Assembly: GCF_905220565.1 (NCBI RefSeq) | Contig: NC_059406.1 | Coordinates: forward strand, 15,656,814-15,720,813 | Origin: Melitaea cinxia | Lineage: Eukaryota > Arthropoda > Insecta > Lepidoptera > Nymphalidae | Direction: 5' to 3' | Length of the DNA stretch: 64,000 bases | Shown: one piece after another, positions 35,201 through 47,400 of the stretch | Position numbering within the stretch: position 1 is the stretch's first letter | Layout of the letters: the number at the start of each line of letters is the position of its first letter | The notes under the pieces: model-generated | Seen by the model: only the letters and a program-made list of their open reading frames with translations | Databases searched by the model: none | Told to the model about the DNA's origin: nothing | Translations under genes and position numbers: made by a program

Positions 35201-37692
35201 CCGATGTGTCCAAAGACCCTTCGTTCGTCTCCTGTAAATATAAGAAAAAAATTAAATAACGGTCAAGTGATAAAATTTTGTGGCAATAGTTGCCAAAGTC
35301 TGAATTTCAATGACAACATGTGTGGGTACGTAATCAACATATAACATATAAAAACAGATAAAAAAAACAAAGCAATAAGCAGCATCTCTCCCGAACATCG
35401 AATCTTGAGTCTAGATTATCTAAAATTTTCCAATATCCCTTTAAAAAGAAGCAAAAACCGTAGTTATGTAATGCATTATGCATTTAATTACATGAAAGCT
35501 ATGATATATTTAGCCTGTAACATCCCGCTGCTGGGCATAGGCCTCTGTCTCCATGTAGGAGAAGGATTGGAGCTTAATCCACCAGGCTGCTCCACTACGG
35601 GTTAGAAGATATGTTCCCTACTATGAGTAACATGCTCTCCAAGGCACGGTTGGGAGACCACAAGGAGTCACAAGGACAGACATCCAAACCGGAAAGAAAT
35701 ATTTGTACAAATACAAACATCCATCCCGAGCGGGAATCGAACCCGCAATACACCGGTGTTTTAGGTGTCTACACGCACCACTACACCAGAGCGGTTGTGA
35801 ACATTATGATTGGTAATATAGAGTACTTTTCATTATGATAATAACATACGTTGAAGTAATACCTTCTTATAGGTATTTTTCCATAAGTCTAGACATATAC
35901 TTGACAGTAACATGACAGTTTATTTATTTCATCATCCGATAAAAAGACGATGCATCAAGATAATACGTGTTTTTGTATCACTTCAAACGTTAACTGTCTC
36001 TTATTCACATGAATACTTAGGGCTACAACTTCTTTACGGTTTGACCCGTAGATATAATACTTGAAAAAATTGTCGACGTTTTTGATTTAAATATGTACTG
36101 ATATAGGGCACAGCAGGAAATTTCCTGCTCGAAATATGGAGCAATCTGACTGGGGTACCCCGACCTTACAGAAGACCACAGCTAAATAATACTGCTTTCA
36201 AGCAGCTGTGTATTCCTGTGGTGAGTAAGGTGACCAGAGCTCCTGGGGGAAGTGGCGGTAGGGTCGGCAACGCGCTTGCGATGCTTATAGTGTTGCAGAA
36301 GTCTATAAGCTACGATAATCGCTTACCATCACGTGAGCAGTACGCTTGTATGCCGACCTAGTTACATAAAAAAACAACTATTTATCATATTGTAATAGTA
36401 ATATTTCTCAAGCTAAACTTTCAATAGAGTTAATGAGTATTTAATGAAGTCCTAAGATGCGATCATTCAATTATACTAATTGCAATGGCCAACCTACATT
36501 TAAAAAATTAGAGCTTATTTAGTAAAACCATACACAAATTACAAAAAAAAAAAAAAAAACGAATGTGCTTTAGACCACACGACCGAAGTAAAACTTTATT
36601 GTTGCCTCTACAGTAATATACGAAACGTAACTCTCTCTTTCTATCTTCAGTAACTTATATCTCCCTTCCCAACTTCCATTCGTCTCGCCCGATCACACTT
36701 TTCGTAACGCTCTCGTCACGAATTCACCAGCTTACTCCGCAAGTCAAGCGTGCGTAAAGAAGTTTTACTTTAAAAATATTTGGCAATATAGTCAATGTAT
36801 ACCCATCCAACTGCCGGCTTTGAAATACACAGGCCGAAGACAAATATACCTTGATGAAAATATACCTTGATGAAAATATACCTTGTGTCCTTCCCTGACT
36901 TCTTTGTATAAAACAAAATAAAAAAAAAAAAAACATATAATAATTTTCCGATAACGTATCAGTGAAATACACAGGCCGAAGATGGGCAGCAGCGTCTTCG
37001 GTGCGATAAAGCCAGCCCCACGGTCACCAATCCGCCTCTTCAAACTCTTATTCAACTTGCCTGTGTTTAAGACGACCTGAAAACCACCGGTCAACTGGGG
37101 CTCCAAAGTGAGCTCTATGTCATCAGCGCGCAGAGATAGATCCGCTGACAAACTCCCAGCCGTAATCGCTAGGATACCTGATTAGAAAACACAATAAGAT
37201 TATAATAATTATATATATTGAATATATAATTATACAAAATATAGCCCATCTATCAAGTTGGATCAAACTGGACACGGTGTGCAAAATTGATTAAAATCGG
37301 TTAAGTAGCTTAGGAGTCTATCGCGAACAAACAACGTGACGCGTCATTTATATATTTATATCAATCTTAATATATCAAATTAAAAAAAGCTTTTGTACAC
37401 ACCCAAAATACTTCCTTAAATGTCGACACTTATTTATAATATGGGACTTTCCGCGATTGTCGTTTTAAAACTGCGGATTGTTCAGATACACATGGTCAAA
37501 AAATGTTGACAATGACCGTAAAAGCTAAGAAAGTTATGTTAATTACGTTTATATGTTTGACAGTATGTCTCGCAACATAAGATAAATAACTGAACCATAT
37601 CCTAAGTATCAGGATACTATCAATGTTTATATTAATATATACAAAAGAAATATATAAATAAAATTACCTAGAACTATTCCTAGGACCGCCAT
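26284..37692 (-). CDS. Glycoside hydrolase family 31 alpha-glucosidase (MYORG-like), tandem copy A
   Basis: Exons on the minus strand: 37692-37668, 37177-37061 or 37077, 35232-35025, 34105-33445, 33111-32919, 27904-27795, 27375-27102, 26965-26809, 26561-26284. The protein is about 670 aa, with a signal peptide (MAVLGIVLGILAITAGSLSA), so it is secreted or luminal. It has QWYGGP near residue 113, YDIDSIKFDAGES with the likely catalytic Asp near residue 387, and VLPDMIGGNGY. The last exon adds a hydrophobic C-terminal tail (VSTLLVLLGLVMN) after a small-residue stretch, which could be a GPI-anchor signal and which copy B lacks. The exon 2/3 junction has a frame problem (see findings). Poly(A) signals are at 26255-26265. 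GH31 enzymes remove terminal glucose or galactose; the substrate here is unknown. Confidence 0.9.
28182..28390 (+). repeat. Dispersed repeat R3, copy 2
   Basis: Starts ctagctgaccacgcaaacgt and ends cgagaattttatatacgaga. It lies in a GH31-A intron. Confidence 0.75.
28604..28748 (+). repeat. SINE-like repeat R2, copy e (partial)
   Basis: Only the 3' half is kept, from gtgttt...gtgagtaaggtgaccaga to gacctagttgtataaaaaa. Confidence 0.75.
29266..30534 (-). CDS. Unrecognised transposon-borne protein, main frame (possible transposase)
   Basis: This is a 422-codon uninterrupted frame. Visible features: an acidic start (residues about 15-30), a LICVDLKMVNFLLGQQ segment, a YPCFLCLWDSRAK Cys-x-x-Cys knuckle around the middle, HFLHNHLDYF, and EEQGERFHQDLRTMEERYRG near the end. 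The order Asp, Cys-x-x-Cys, His-x-x-x-His, Glu resembles the RNase-H-type transposases of hAT-like elements, but this is inference from spacing only. The lysine-rich tail (KRKSNKRKFF) could be a nuclear signal. It overlaps the upstream frame by 41 nt in the +1 register. Similar proteins are, as far as I recall, repeated in arthropod genomes without a named function. Confidence 0.7.
   Translation of the reverse strand: MYLWSHQEEPMHFEAKTDSSDSDFECDLETPKPLNQGDLNDLIRDLGLSKSASEILASRPKERNLVTKETKISFYRTRQQNLLKYFAEEDDFVFCKDVPGLMAAMGLQNYVSSEWRLLIDSSKWSLKCVLLHNGNKLGSLPIAHSTKVKEEYTTIALVLDKIKYVEHNWLICVDLKMVNFLLGQQGGYTKYPCFLCLWDSRAKNQHWIKKDWSTREALVPGQQNVINPPLVSRDRIILPPLHIKLGLVKQFVKGLDKNGNCFRFLSKKIPKLSAEKIKAGVFDGPQIRSLIKDSNFTDIMTEIEKKAWNEFAWLVQNFLGNKKSSDCSQHVEQLMSHFQRLGCNMSIKLHFLHNHLDYFPANLGDLSEEQGERFHQDLRTMEERYRGYWNAHMMADYCWSIQNSSLPSASKRKSNKRKFFST
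30494..30946 (-). CDS. Unrecognised zinc-knuckle protein, N-terminal frame of the CACTG element
   Basis: Starts at an ATG at 30946 and runs 150 codons. It carries three cysteine pairs: CFICGEYMF, CKTCIEFLRLW and CYFC, followed by C and H residues, suggesting a zinc-binding N-terminal domain that could bind DNA. It ends just where the next frame begins, and the two read smoothly as one protein if one base is skipped. So it is either the N-terminal half of a broken single gene or an ORF joined to the next one by a programmed +1 shift. The function is unknown. Confidence 0.65.
   Translation of the reverse strand: MASSSRVCVNDPNHFCFICGEYMFKEYRLNVTAFVNEAYKNYFGHPLEMKNKSWIPQKVCKTCIEFLRLWTNKKRNKFRYETAMIWNEPVNHHDDCYFCLVNITGINRKNRAKWEYPCIRSAHRRVLSPKISPEPQADVPMEPPGGAYAF
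31170..32010 (+). pseudogene. Non-LTR retrotransposon endonuclease and linker remnant
   Basis: The + strand has NIIVLGDFNLGGLCW (the GDFN motif of the apurinic-type endonuclease) at about 31245-31290. After several frame breaks comes an open stretch, 31654-32010, with YPLWFSAELIKVINEKFKY and NPKLFWSFIKCKKG, typical of the region before the reverse transcriptase in Jockey/I-type LINEs. No RT follows; the minisatellite begins instead. Confidence 0.75.
32055..32465. repeat. 8-bp minisatellite (ttggcgtg)n
   Basis: About 50 tandem copies of an 8-bp unit, ttggcgtg, with variants (ttggcgta, ttggcaca, ttggagtg). Because eight is not a multiple of three, each frame cycles through the same 8-residue pattern (LACWRVGV), so all frames are open. 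It lies in a GH31-A intron, between a LINE remnant and an RTE tail. Confidence 0.92.
32520..32835 (+). repeat. RTE-type 3' tail with (GAT)n end
   Basis: Contains 'cccgtgggtgtcataagagg', 'ctttggtgcgacaaagccag' and the usual end ggcctatgtccagcagtgga, closing with a short (gat)n microsatellite, as RTE elements and their SINE passengers do. Confidence 0.75.
34200..34490 (+). mobile_element. tRNA-derived SINE
   Basis: Head gacgacacgttagcgcagcg...tcgcgggttcgatccccgct, with a shared body (aggcacggtgaggagactca in complement). It is nearly identical, inverted, to 44180-44480, including the sequence beyond (aagcttctttctataagact). It lies in the GH31-A intron between exons 3 and 4. Confidence 0.75.
34626..34903 (-). 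repeat. SINE-like repeat R2, copy f
   Basis: Full-length inverted copy from poly(T) to tgctgtgccctacc, in a GH31-A intron. Confidence 0.85.
35513..35800 (-). repeat. tRNA-like SINE family member
   Basis: Contains 'gcctgtaacatcccgctgct' and, inverted, a T-arm-like gcgggaatcgaacccgcaat. It is in a GH31-A intron. Confidence 0.65.
36102..36375 (+). repeat. SINE-like repeat R2, copy g
   Basis: From gatatagggcacagcagg to cctagttacataaaaaaac, in a GH31-A intron. Confidence 0.8.
36542..36772 (+). repeat. Dispersed repeat R1, copy g
   Basis: Full copy starting with about 17 A and 'gaatgtgctttagaccacac', ending agaagttttactt. Confidence 0.85.
36785..37040 (+). repeat. RTE-type tail fragment beside GH31-A exon 2
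   Basis: Matches 32620-32730 ('gaaatacacaggccgaagat', 'cttcggtgcgataaagccag'). Its right edge is within about 25 bp of the candidate exon 2 donors of GH31-A. Confidence 0.65.
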
Positions 37693-39220
37693 CGCTGATC
37701 AATGAGAAATACCAACTGTTAACTGGATATCACTTGATACAGTCTGTTACGCAACTTTTTCATCTGTTATCGCTCTCTTGAGATTTATTTCAAATTGATA
37801 ATAATATAAATTCTGTAAGTATGTCATTTTTATTCTAGAATATTATTAACTTTAAATCTGTCTCAGTTTGACGACGGGTTAGCGCCGATGCGCTAGCGGT
37901 TGCGGGTTCGATCCCGGCATATGGCATACATTTGTATAAGCCACACACATTTGCCGTGATCTAGGCGTTTGTGCATGTGTGCTGTGTATTTCCGGACTCC
38001 TGAAACCCCTGTAAATTCTAGTTGGCGTGTGGTTTTAACCTCTGAGTTTACATGGGCTTAGTGACAGAGAGAGAAAGGGAGCTCTGGGCGTTGAATTTTA
38101 AAATACGCCACTGAATACGATTGATATCTGAAAATAAAAGATAATCTATATAAAATAAATAAAATTGGAGTGTCTGTTTGTAATATTAAAATAGCCGCTT
38201 TTTACTAAATGCATATGGACGTATATTCGGTACATATACCAAAATAATATTTTTTATAATTTTTGTATGTCTGTCTGTCTGTTTGTTCCGGCTAATCTCT
38301 GAAACGGTTGGTCCGATTTTGATGGGACTTTCACTGGCTGATAGCTCATATAATAAGGAGTAACTTAGGCTACTTTTATTTTAGACATAACCTTTGACGT
38401 TTAACGTGATTACTTATGATGCCTTTTGTTCACAACGTTGTGATAAACGTGACTAATTCGGCTTGTCACGTTAATACTTGATCAGAGTTCTGACTCCATG
38501 ACAAAAATAAATGCGGTGCCAGTCTTTTATGACGGTAGCGCTTAGACTATAAAGAGAAAATAATGTTTACAACAATTTACACTTTCTTAGTTTTCTTTAT
38601 CCTTCTAATTACTAATTTACTAAATATACAGTTTGTGACTTTGTGAGGATGGATGTACGATTTTAATGAAATTAAAATAACATAGAATAATACATATAGT
38701 GCGTTCAACGAGCCGAGATACCAAACGTAAACAAACAAAATGCGAGGTCATTCAACTATGCAGAGTTTTGTTACCTTTTTTTATACTTACACAATTTTTA
38801 TTAAAAGTAAAATATATTTAATTTTGATAATTACTTAATTAAATATAATTATTTAAATATAAATAAATAAATAAGATTTGACACTTCCTAAATAATAATT
38901 ATCAAAATATAAAAATCTCCCCGTGCGCTTCAGGACACGGAATGAAATAAAAATAAATAATACAAAATCAAAGGGCCGTCCTATTTATCCAGACATTCCC
39001 ACGGAATTTACGCAGGTGAGACCGCATCGCGCAGCTAGTAGATTATATTTTAATAATGCTAAAGTATTCGAAATCTTATCACATGTCCCGAGTATGTAAA
39101 TGATATCATCTACAATAACTTTTTACTGATCTTATCAAAGATCACATCAAATAATCATCAGGTACCTAAAATTTAACATATTCTTACCCTGCTGAAACAG
39201 GCTATGTTTAGGTTTTCTCT
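37693..39220. other. Intergenic DNA between the two GH31 copies, repeat-rich
   Basis: Holds a tRNA-like SINE at about 37870-38060 (gacgacgggttagcgccgat...gggttcgatcccggca) and a dispersed repeat at about 38158-38400 (gtctgtctgtttgttccggc), related to 4738-5060. The remainder is AT-rich with no gene. Confidence 0.55.
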
Positions 39221-39530
39221 CAAAGATAGGATTAGAAATGAGACTATCCGCGAGAGATTTAGAATTAGCAAGTTGAAGTAGCAGTGGGCTTGTGATCTGT
39301 GTCGCAGGACCGATGGCCGTTGGAGCAGATGGGTCCTGGAGTGGAGACCGCGTCTTGGCAAACGCAGTGTGGGACGTCCTCTGGCCCGTTGGACCGACGA
39401 TCTACGTAAGATTGCCGATGTAGGCTGGATGAGGATTGCGGAAAACCGGGATGTCTGGCGCGAACTTGGGGAGGCCTATGTCCAGCAGTGGACTGCAATA
39501 GGCTGAACTGACTGACTGATTGACTGACTA
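39221..39530 (+). pseudogene. RTE-type LINE 3' end with (ACTG)n tail
   Basis: The + frame reads CRRTDGRWSRWVLEWRPRLG, GRPLARWTDDLRKIA and EAYVQQWTAIG, then a stop and a ctgactgactgattgactga microsatellite. One in-frame TAG interrupts it near 39273. It is a 5'-truncated copy. Confidence 0.85.
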
Positions 39531-41439
39531 CCCTGCTAAAAATTCCAAATAAGAAACGATACCATATAGATCTATCTGGATCGAGATAGCCCAGATAAAA
39601 ACTGATTAAAATTGTATGATAATTTTGGAATCCCTGTTTCACACACACAATAGTTTACAATGACTTCCAATACAATCATCGTTTTTTATTTGGGACTTTC
39701 AGCAGGTAGACATAGCTTAAATCATATAGTTACAGCACGTGTCACATTGCTCACTTTGTTCCAAACGTATCTTCGTAAACAACTTCAAGTACTAAACTAC
39801 ATAATTTTAAAAACAACAAACACTTATTTAATTACATTCGCGATTATTGCTTTTTTTAATAGAAAAAAAACTGCGGTAGTTCAGTTGTCAATTCGTATAC
39901 GTCTATGTTGGTCTGTTGTAACAAATAACAAATACAAGTTCGAGTGTGTTGAGATCACGGTCTTACTTGAGATATTCTCCTACGATGATAACTTAATTAT
40001 AATTTAAAACGATTGACATCGCTAAAGGTTATTGCGCTATTTATAATTATATCAATCTTTAAGTTTTAATATTAAAATTTACTTCGTAGTTCGTGCACTA
40101 AAGACGTAGGTATTAAATATAATTGTGTGTGCTAGCAAACGAAAAAAACCGACTTTAATTACATTGACAAGTAATACAACGTAAGTAGACGAAAAAAAAT
40201 TACCAAACACACTAGTCGTCACTACGATTTTCGAGGGTTTCCCTCGATTTCTTTGGGATTCCATCACCAGATCCTGGTTTCCTTATCATGGTACCTTAGG
40301 ATATCTCCTTTCCAACAAAAAAAAAAAAAGAATTATCAAAGTCGGTTAATTAACGACGAAGTTATCATCGAACATACATAAAAAATATATATACGGTCGA
40401 ATTGAGTAACCTCCCCTTTTCTGAAGTCGGTTAAAAACCATGATTTATTTAGAACAAGGTAATTTAAAGAAATTAGATGTCCTAAATTAGCTGACAGACA
40501 TTCTCCTGTCTTGCGAATTATTAAGCGCGTAAAGTTTTAATAAGTAATTGCAGGGCCGTAGGGCAAATGGGTTCGGTCATTTTTTTAAATAAAATGCGTT
40601 TTGATTAATTGTAATAGATGAGGAGCTAGCTATATTCTTTACTGCCGTAACCACACAACCAAAGAGTATATAAGTACACACAACACTACAGCACAGATTA
40701 AGTATTAGTTACTACGTAACACTACAATATGTTATGTTATATACACCTAAAAACCAAAACGGTTTGTAAATATCACGGTATTATTTTTCTGTTATACAGT
40801 AAGTCTCCGTAACGAATACAGTTAAACAAGAGATACCTAAAGTTAATGTTATTTTAATAGCATTAACATTCTAAATTCGATATTGATATTAGTTTTTTTT
40901 AAATCTAAGAGTTTGATTTTATTTAATGTTGTGGATTGAATAAAAAAAAACAAAATAGTTAAAATGTATATTTGTTTTAACGTTAACAAATAAATAAGTA
41001 AAATAAATAAAAAATATTAGGTACTAATAGTGTTCGAGAATTTACACAAATTTATCTTTAGTTAATATTCGATCTCTTTGCTCAATTCTTATTAAATTAG
41101 TATTTTTTTGCCTTCTTTTAATTATTGTTATTATAAATAAGGTCGTACATTCCACCTTTTTTTTTTTAAATTCGATTGTGAAGTACCTGATATTTAAACT
41201 GTTCTGTTCTCTGCTTCTTTTTTAAAATCATTGTTAGAAATGAAGTCGTACATTCAATCTGTTTTTTTAATCGAGTGTGAATATATATTAATTTTTTTAC
41301 TAGTTCGGGTCTTCAAGTGTGAAATAAGGTTACATGTCGAGTTGTGTATATCTTTTTATTATTAGTAAAGGAGCTCGTATATTAATTTTTTATTATTCGA
41401 GTCTTCTAGGTCATATATTTAATCTGTTATTTTTTCTTT
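39531..41439. other. Intergenic AT-rich DNA
   Basis: A copy of repeat R4 is at about 40130-40437 (cagatcctggtttccttatc, ctcctttccaac, gaattgagtaacctcccctt). No gene is visible. Confidence 0.55.
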
Positions 41440-44400
41440 TCAATTGGACTCTTCAAGCGTGAAGTAAGGCAACACATCAAGGGGCGCGGGGTAGTCCCTC
41501 AGCCACGTGGGCCCGGCCAGCAGGTCGCCGGTCACGCCGTCGCGCCACAGCCCGCGGGGCAGGTAGACGTCGCGTGACACCGCGCCCGCCTCCAGCACCG
41601 GAGCTGCGAGGACACGCTCTCCGAGGAGGAATTCTGGAATTATTATTTTTTTAAAGTAGCTTAGTGATTCTTTCTTTGAATTAGAGGTCTTTTTTTTTTA
41701 ATACAGGTTGAAATAAATACTTTGTAGAAAGTGGTGGCTTAGTGCTTTCTATCACTCATTAACACTATTTTTAAATCTATTTTTTTTATACTACAAGGGC
41801 TACCAACATTACAACTTTCAACAATAATAGATATAATATAGTAAGCAGTAAAATTTGAAACCTGTCCAATATGTACGCGCTAGCGTAAGCATGAATATAA
41901 TTTATTTACTATGAAAAGACAATTTACGATATTCTTACTGAGATAGAGTAGGAAATATCCTACTCAAAATCTGGAGCAGCCCGACTGGGGATAAACTTCG
42001 ACCTTACAGAAGGTCACAGTTAAATAATACTACTCTCAAGCAGTGTTCCTGTGGTGAGTGAGGTGACCAGAGTTTTTAGGGGGATTGGGGATAGGGTCCG
42101 CAACGCACTTGCGATTCTTTTGGTATTGCAGGTATCTATAGGTTACGGTAACCAATTACTATTAGACGAACTCGAACGGTACGCTTTGTTTGCCTAAGTA
42201 ATTGTATAAAAAAATGCAGAGCTACCTTGCCATGTATATTAAAACCAACTAAGTAGTAAATTAAAAAGGTCTAAGATTTATTTATCACATTTATAGTAAT
42301 CTATATAGGTCAAGTGAAAAAAATAGCTTACAGGAACCCTCATTTGAAGAACTGAAGTTAACAGTCGACCTTATATTAGCTGTCTTCTTTAACTCACCGT
42401 CCCAAACAGCAAGAGCATCACTATCAGTAGGATCTATCCACCAAATAGGGGGGTTGACAGGCGCCCCCGTGTCCACGGAGCGCTGCATGGCAGCCACGAT
42501 CTCGTCCGCGAACTCCGCGTGTAGCTGTGTGTAGCGACGGCAGATCTCTACCGCCTGGGAGACAGGTGACGAGTGATATAAGGATATGCGCAGAAGGAAA
42601 TACATGTCCTGACTCAGTCTGTCAAATCCCACTGATAGGGATAAACCTCGTTCTTCGTGTAGGAGAAACATCAGAGCTTAATCCACTATGCTTCCCCACT
42701 TTGAACAGGCGGATAATTTTCCTACGATAAGTAACGTGCTCTCCGAGACACGGTGGGGAAACACACAAGGACAGACATCCGAAGCGGTAAGAAGTATTTG
42801 TACAAATACTATAATATATTCATCGCGAGCTGGAATGTAACCCGCAAACCATCGGTATTTAGGCGTCTAACTACTTAAATAATTTCAAAACTCACAACAG
42901 AAAACTTTCCATTTTGGCGAAGTGATCACCACATTGGACAGACCTAAGTGTTTCAGTGCAAAAGCTAGCTGTATTAATTTCTATAATAACTATTAGTCCT
43001 AAATTTTTAAGACTAAGCTTCATTAACTTTAAATAAACTGCATAAAAATACAAACCTCATCATCATGATCCCAGGGAACGAAGGAGTACTGCAGGGTCGG
43101 CATGAAGACATTAGCTTGCAACCAACGTACGAACAGTTCCTTGGAAGGTTTCTCATTGTAACCGTTTCCTCCTATCATATCAGGAAGTACGAGGGTATAG
43201 CCATTGAGGTTCATTTGCAGGAGTGTAGTGACCAGTGTTGCCAAACCATTGTTGAAGTCCCATAGTGTGTCCTTGTCTACCATACGGATGAAGACTGGTA
43301 GATCCTGAGTTCTGGTGGGATATATAGAAAAAATATTATTTAATTATTGAAGGTTACTTCTTAAGCAATGATATAAAGCCCGTGGTATGATCCAGATATG
43401 GTTAGTGAAATCGTCCGAATGTGACGCTCTACCGTACAACTTCTCTTGCAGAAACAGATAAATGTAATACAATTTTAATCACGGTAATTGCTCTTAAGGA
43501 AGGCTCGAAGGCGAAATTATCTCTAAGTCAGACCATGTTAGTAAGAGATGATGTGAACGCGGAGAAAAGTAGTGCAGGAATGGAAGAAAGAAAATTGCGG
43601 TTAAACATTTACCTACATATTCAATTTTATCCTTGATTTTATATAACCACTTTGATTTACAAAAAGACAAAATATCAGATGAAAGATGAGATATCAAAAA
43701 GACGGTCTTATAGTTAAAATGCCGATATTTTTTAGGCAATCTTAGATAAGAGATAGAGGATAAATTTAGTGAAGGGATAAGCAAATTAGTTAATGTGTAA
43801 ATAGTATAAAAATATATATTGCTATATATTACCTCATTCCTGATCTGACTTCGATCATAGGTCCAAACTTAGCGACAGTCCTCACATAAGCCTGGACGAT
43901 GTGACCTGGGTGTAGATCGATTTCACCATTTTGTACTGGGATCTAAGAGAAAGGTATTTAAAAATGAAGATATTTAAAAAAGAAAGGTATTTAAAAATGA
44001 AGATATTTAAAAAATATGTGACGAATTAATTTTAGAACAATAAGCCTAAGGTATCCCGGTTTATAGTTCAGAAAACGGTTAGCTATGGTTCCGAACTGTT
44101 ACATTTCGAACAAGGCATTTTCTAAACTTAATGGTTCGTAAGCAAAACTAGCAACCGGGCAGAAATGAAATTTGGAGATTTCAATTTAGTCTTATAGAAA
44201 GAAGCTTAATCCATCACGCTGCTCCAATGCGGGTTGGACATCTTTCCTACTAGGAGTAACAGTCGCTATCAGGTGTACATGATAACAACCGGGACCGACG
44301 GCTTAACGTGCTCTCCGAGGCACGGTGGGGAGACCCACAAGGACTTCACAAACACCCAAACCACGGCAAACACCTGTATGGCCAATACAATTGTTTGTCA

Positions 44401-47400
44401 TGTGCGGGGATCGAACCCTCAACCACCAGCGCATTACTCACAAATCAGTGCTGTGACAGTTGCACCAACGCGTTGTCATAGAAAGAAAGAAAATACATTT
44501 ACTATAGCAAAAGATCTCAATTACCTGAGGAGACCAGCTAGATTCACCAGCGTCGAACTTGACGCTGTCGATGTCATAAGTGTCGATAAGATTCTGTACT
44601 CGGCTACTGAACCAGTCCGCAGCTTCGGGGTTTGTGAAGTCGATGTAGGCGGGGATTGAACCGTTGTTATTCCACCAGCTCGTATCTGGGCTGCCTTCCT
44701 CGTTGAGTACGAAGTAGCTGATGATGGAGATAAAGGTTAGAAGTATCATTTTTAATGTCTACTACCGTCAAGTCTCCGTCTACTACCGTATAGTCTCTTA
44801 TTTTTAGAGCCCGAACGAAACTGGTGTTTAGGGCGAAGCCGACACAGAAACTGAAGTTTCCTAGAGACAAAATAATCGCGTGGATAATGTGTTAGTGTAT
44901 ACTGAAGTCAATACAGTAGTGTACTTTGTTTTTATTTGCACATACGTATGAAAAAAATATTTATTTTTATGTCATTCAGTTCGTGTTTACAATATTCATA
45001 TTTACTTCTTAAAACCTAAGCAGGCGGTGTTAGGGGCGGCTAAGTTTGCCGAACGACATGACATATTCTTCAAACACAGAGTATCGACGGGGTCGAAAAT
45101 TTCAGCCCCGTTTTTGTCCGAAACTGAAATTGGATTTTTTTGCCAAAACTGGTCGAAACCGAAACCGAAATTTTAGTTGGTTACTTCTTATTTTACTGTT
45201 TAAATTTCTCTTACAATATACTTTTTATGTATATGTACGTTATGATACAGCTAAGTTTGTTATGGAAATATTTATTCATATACTGTCTATTCACTTACCC
45301 TTTCGATAAAGCTTCAGAATACCAAGGATCGCAGTCCATGTTAATGAAGGGATGAACCCATATGGTCACCCTGAAACCGAGACCCTTAATGTCTTGCACG
45401 AGTTGTTTCAAGTTTGGCAGCTTCCTTTCATCGACGGTGAGAGAACCGTAGCAGATTTCCCAAAGATCGTCGATTTCGAATTGAGAGTTGGGGAAACCAC
45501 TGTCATTAATTTCGTTGGCGAATGCCCATAGATTTTCCTGGTCGATTTCTCTAGAATATCTTGCCCAAGTAGACCATACTGGGTATTGGATCATTCTGTA
45601 GTCGGGGATACCTGATGGCTTGCCCAAATACGTGTCGACAGCGTGTTGATGCGCCTGTTTGGCATCATCGAAGAACCAGAGGTCGTATTTAAGAACGTTT
45701 TGGGTACGTTGCTTCGAGTAGGGATCGGTGACTTCAGCTACGAAGCAAATATGGTTATCTAGGATGTTGTGGTGGTCAACGAAAAGAGGGGCTTCTGGGT
45801 GAACGTAGATATACCATCCGGCTGAGTTAACCCAATATCTTTCCGAAACAGCCGAGTTGTCGTCTTCCTTGGATACGATGGAGTACTTCTGAAGGTTAGC
45901 TTTTTGAATTGGCCAGTACTGCTCTTTCTGTTCTGGACCGCCGTACCATTGTCTAACACCTAAAAAAAGCATTTTATTACTAGTTTAAAGTAATACAAGA
46001 AAATTATGTCATAAAAAATGTTGTTTGTAAGGTGATTTGAAAAATAACCGTATTAAATTATACGTTCAGTAAATAAAAAGTTCCAGTTCTTTAATATAGC
46101 TCTATACACGAAGTTACATCAGTGAATGACTCAGACTTAAACATAACACTAAATTTTTAAATTCCTACCAAAGTCATAGCAGTCTTCAAAGACTCTGTCG
46201 CTAGGTCCTTGCCACGAGATGGTGACCTTGTAACCGCCACTTTCCTGGTCGCGTCCTTCGGTGAGTTCGAAGGTCACATCCTCATCTTGAGGACTTACTT
46301 GACGTCCGATGTTACCGAGCAGGATACGATCCGTGTCTGGAACGAGAAATAATTAGTTCGAAGATATTTTAAAAGTGAGAGTATGTGAAACTAATTTGAT
46401 TGTGCACACAAGGGCTCGTGTGCATGCTTATGTGCGTGCTTGCATGCGTGATTGCGTGTGTCAAAATAGAGATCTTACTTGGTTATTGATGATTTTAGCG
46501 AGCTTAAGTCGCATTTAAGTGGATTTATCAAGACAGGTATATCAATACAGATAAAAATATAGACATGTAGATATATAAATATAATATGATACAATTGATA
46601 TATCAAATGTGGCAAAAAGAAATTTTTTCCGAAAATATTATAGTCATACCTGGTTAATACATAAATTGTTTTTGGATTGACGTGTAATTTAATGACGTAA
46701 TATAAAAACTATTTTAAATACCTAAATTGCTTATACATTACATTAATAAAGTCACCGAAAAAAAAAAAACGTTTAATTTTCTTTTGATAATATTTACTAA
46801 AAGAATATCAAATAATAACCATTGACAAGATTTTTTGACGTCTGCGAGTTTTTCTCCTTTGAAAATTATGTTCTTAGAAAAATATAATTCTCCTTATGTA
46901 ACATAGATGTTAAAGAATATTTAAATAGTAAAGTTATTCTAGTTAGGTTGGTTATGAAGATACGAGTAAGGTATCTATGAAATAGTTATGTAATAAATAT
47001 CTTTTAAATAATATTTTCAATTATCTTTTAAACAATATTTCGGGTTTTTCAAGATTTATCGAATTTAATGATTTATATATAGTTATATTTTATGAGAAGT
47101 AACAGCATTGCAGAATTGTGGCCGTAATTTTAAATTCATAGAGACAAAACTAATATTTCAAGTGCTAATTTTGTTTCCATTCATCATCATCATCATCATT
47201 TCAGCCTATCACAGTCCACTGCTGGACATATGCCTCCACAAGTTCACGCCGAAATTGGCGTGAACTCAAGTGTTTTGCCCATAGTCTCTATACACACAGT
47301 CATAGTTTGTTTCCATTAAATATATTGTTTTCTAATATTTACGCGAATTTCACTCATTATAATGAAACAATTTTTTCGGATTTTATCGCGGTTTTTACAT

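Noticed and set aside
46420..46470. (tgcatgcgtg)-type purine-pyrimidine stretch as a Z-DNA or regulatory site
   Set aside because: Short and degenerate; nothing beyond base composition supports a function.
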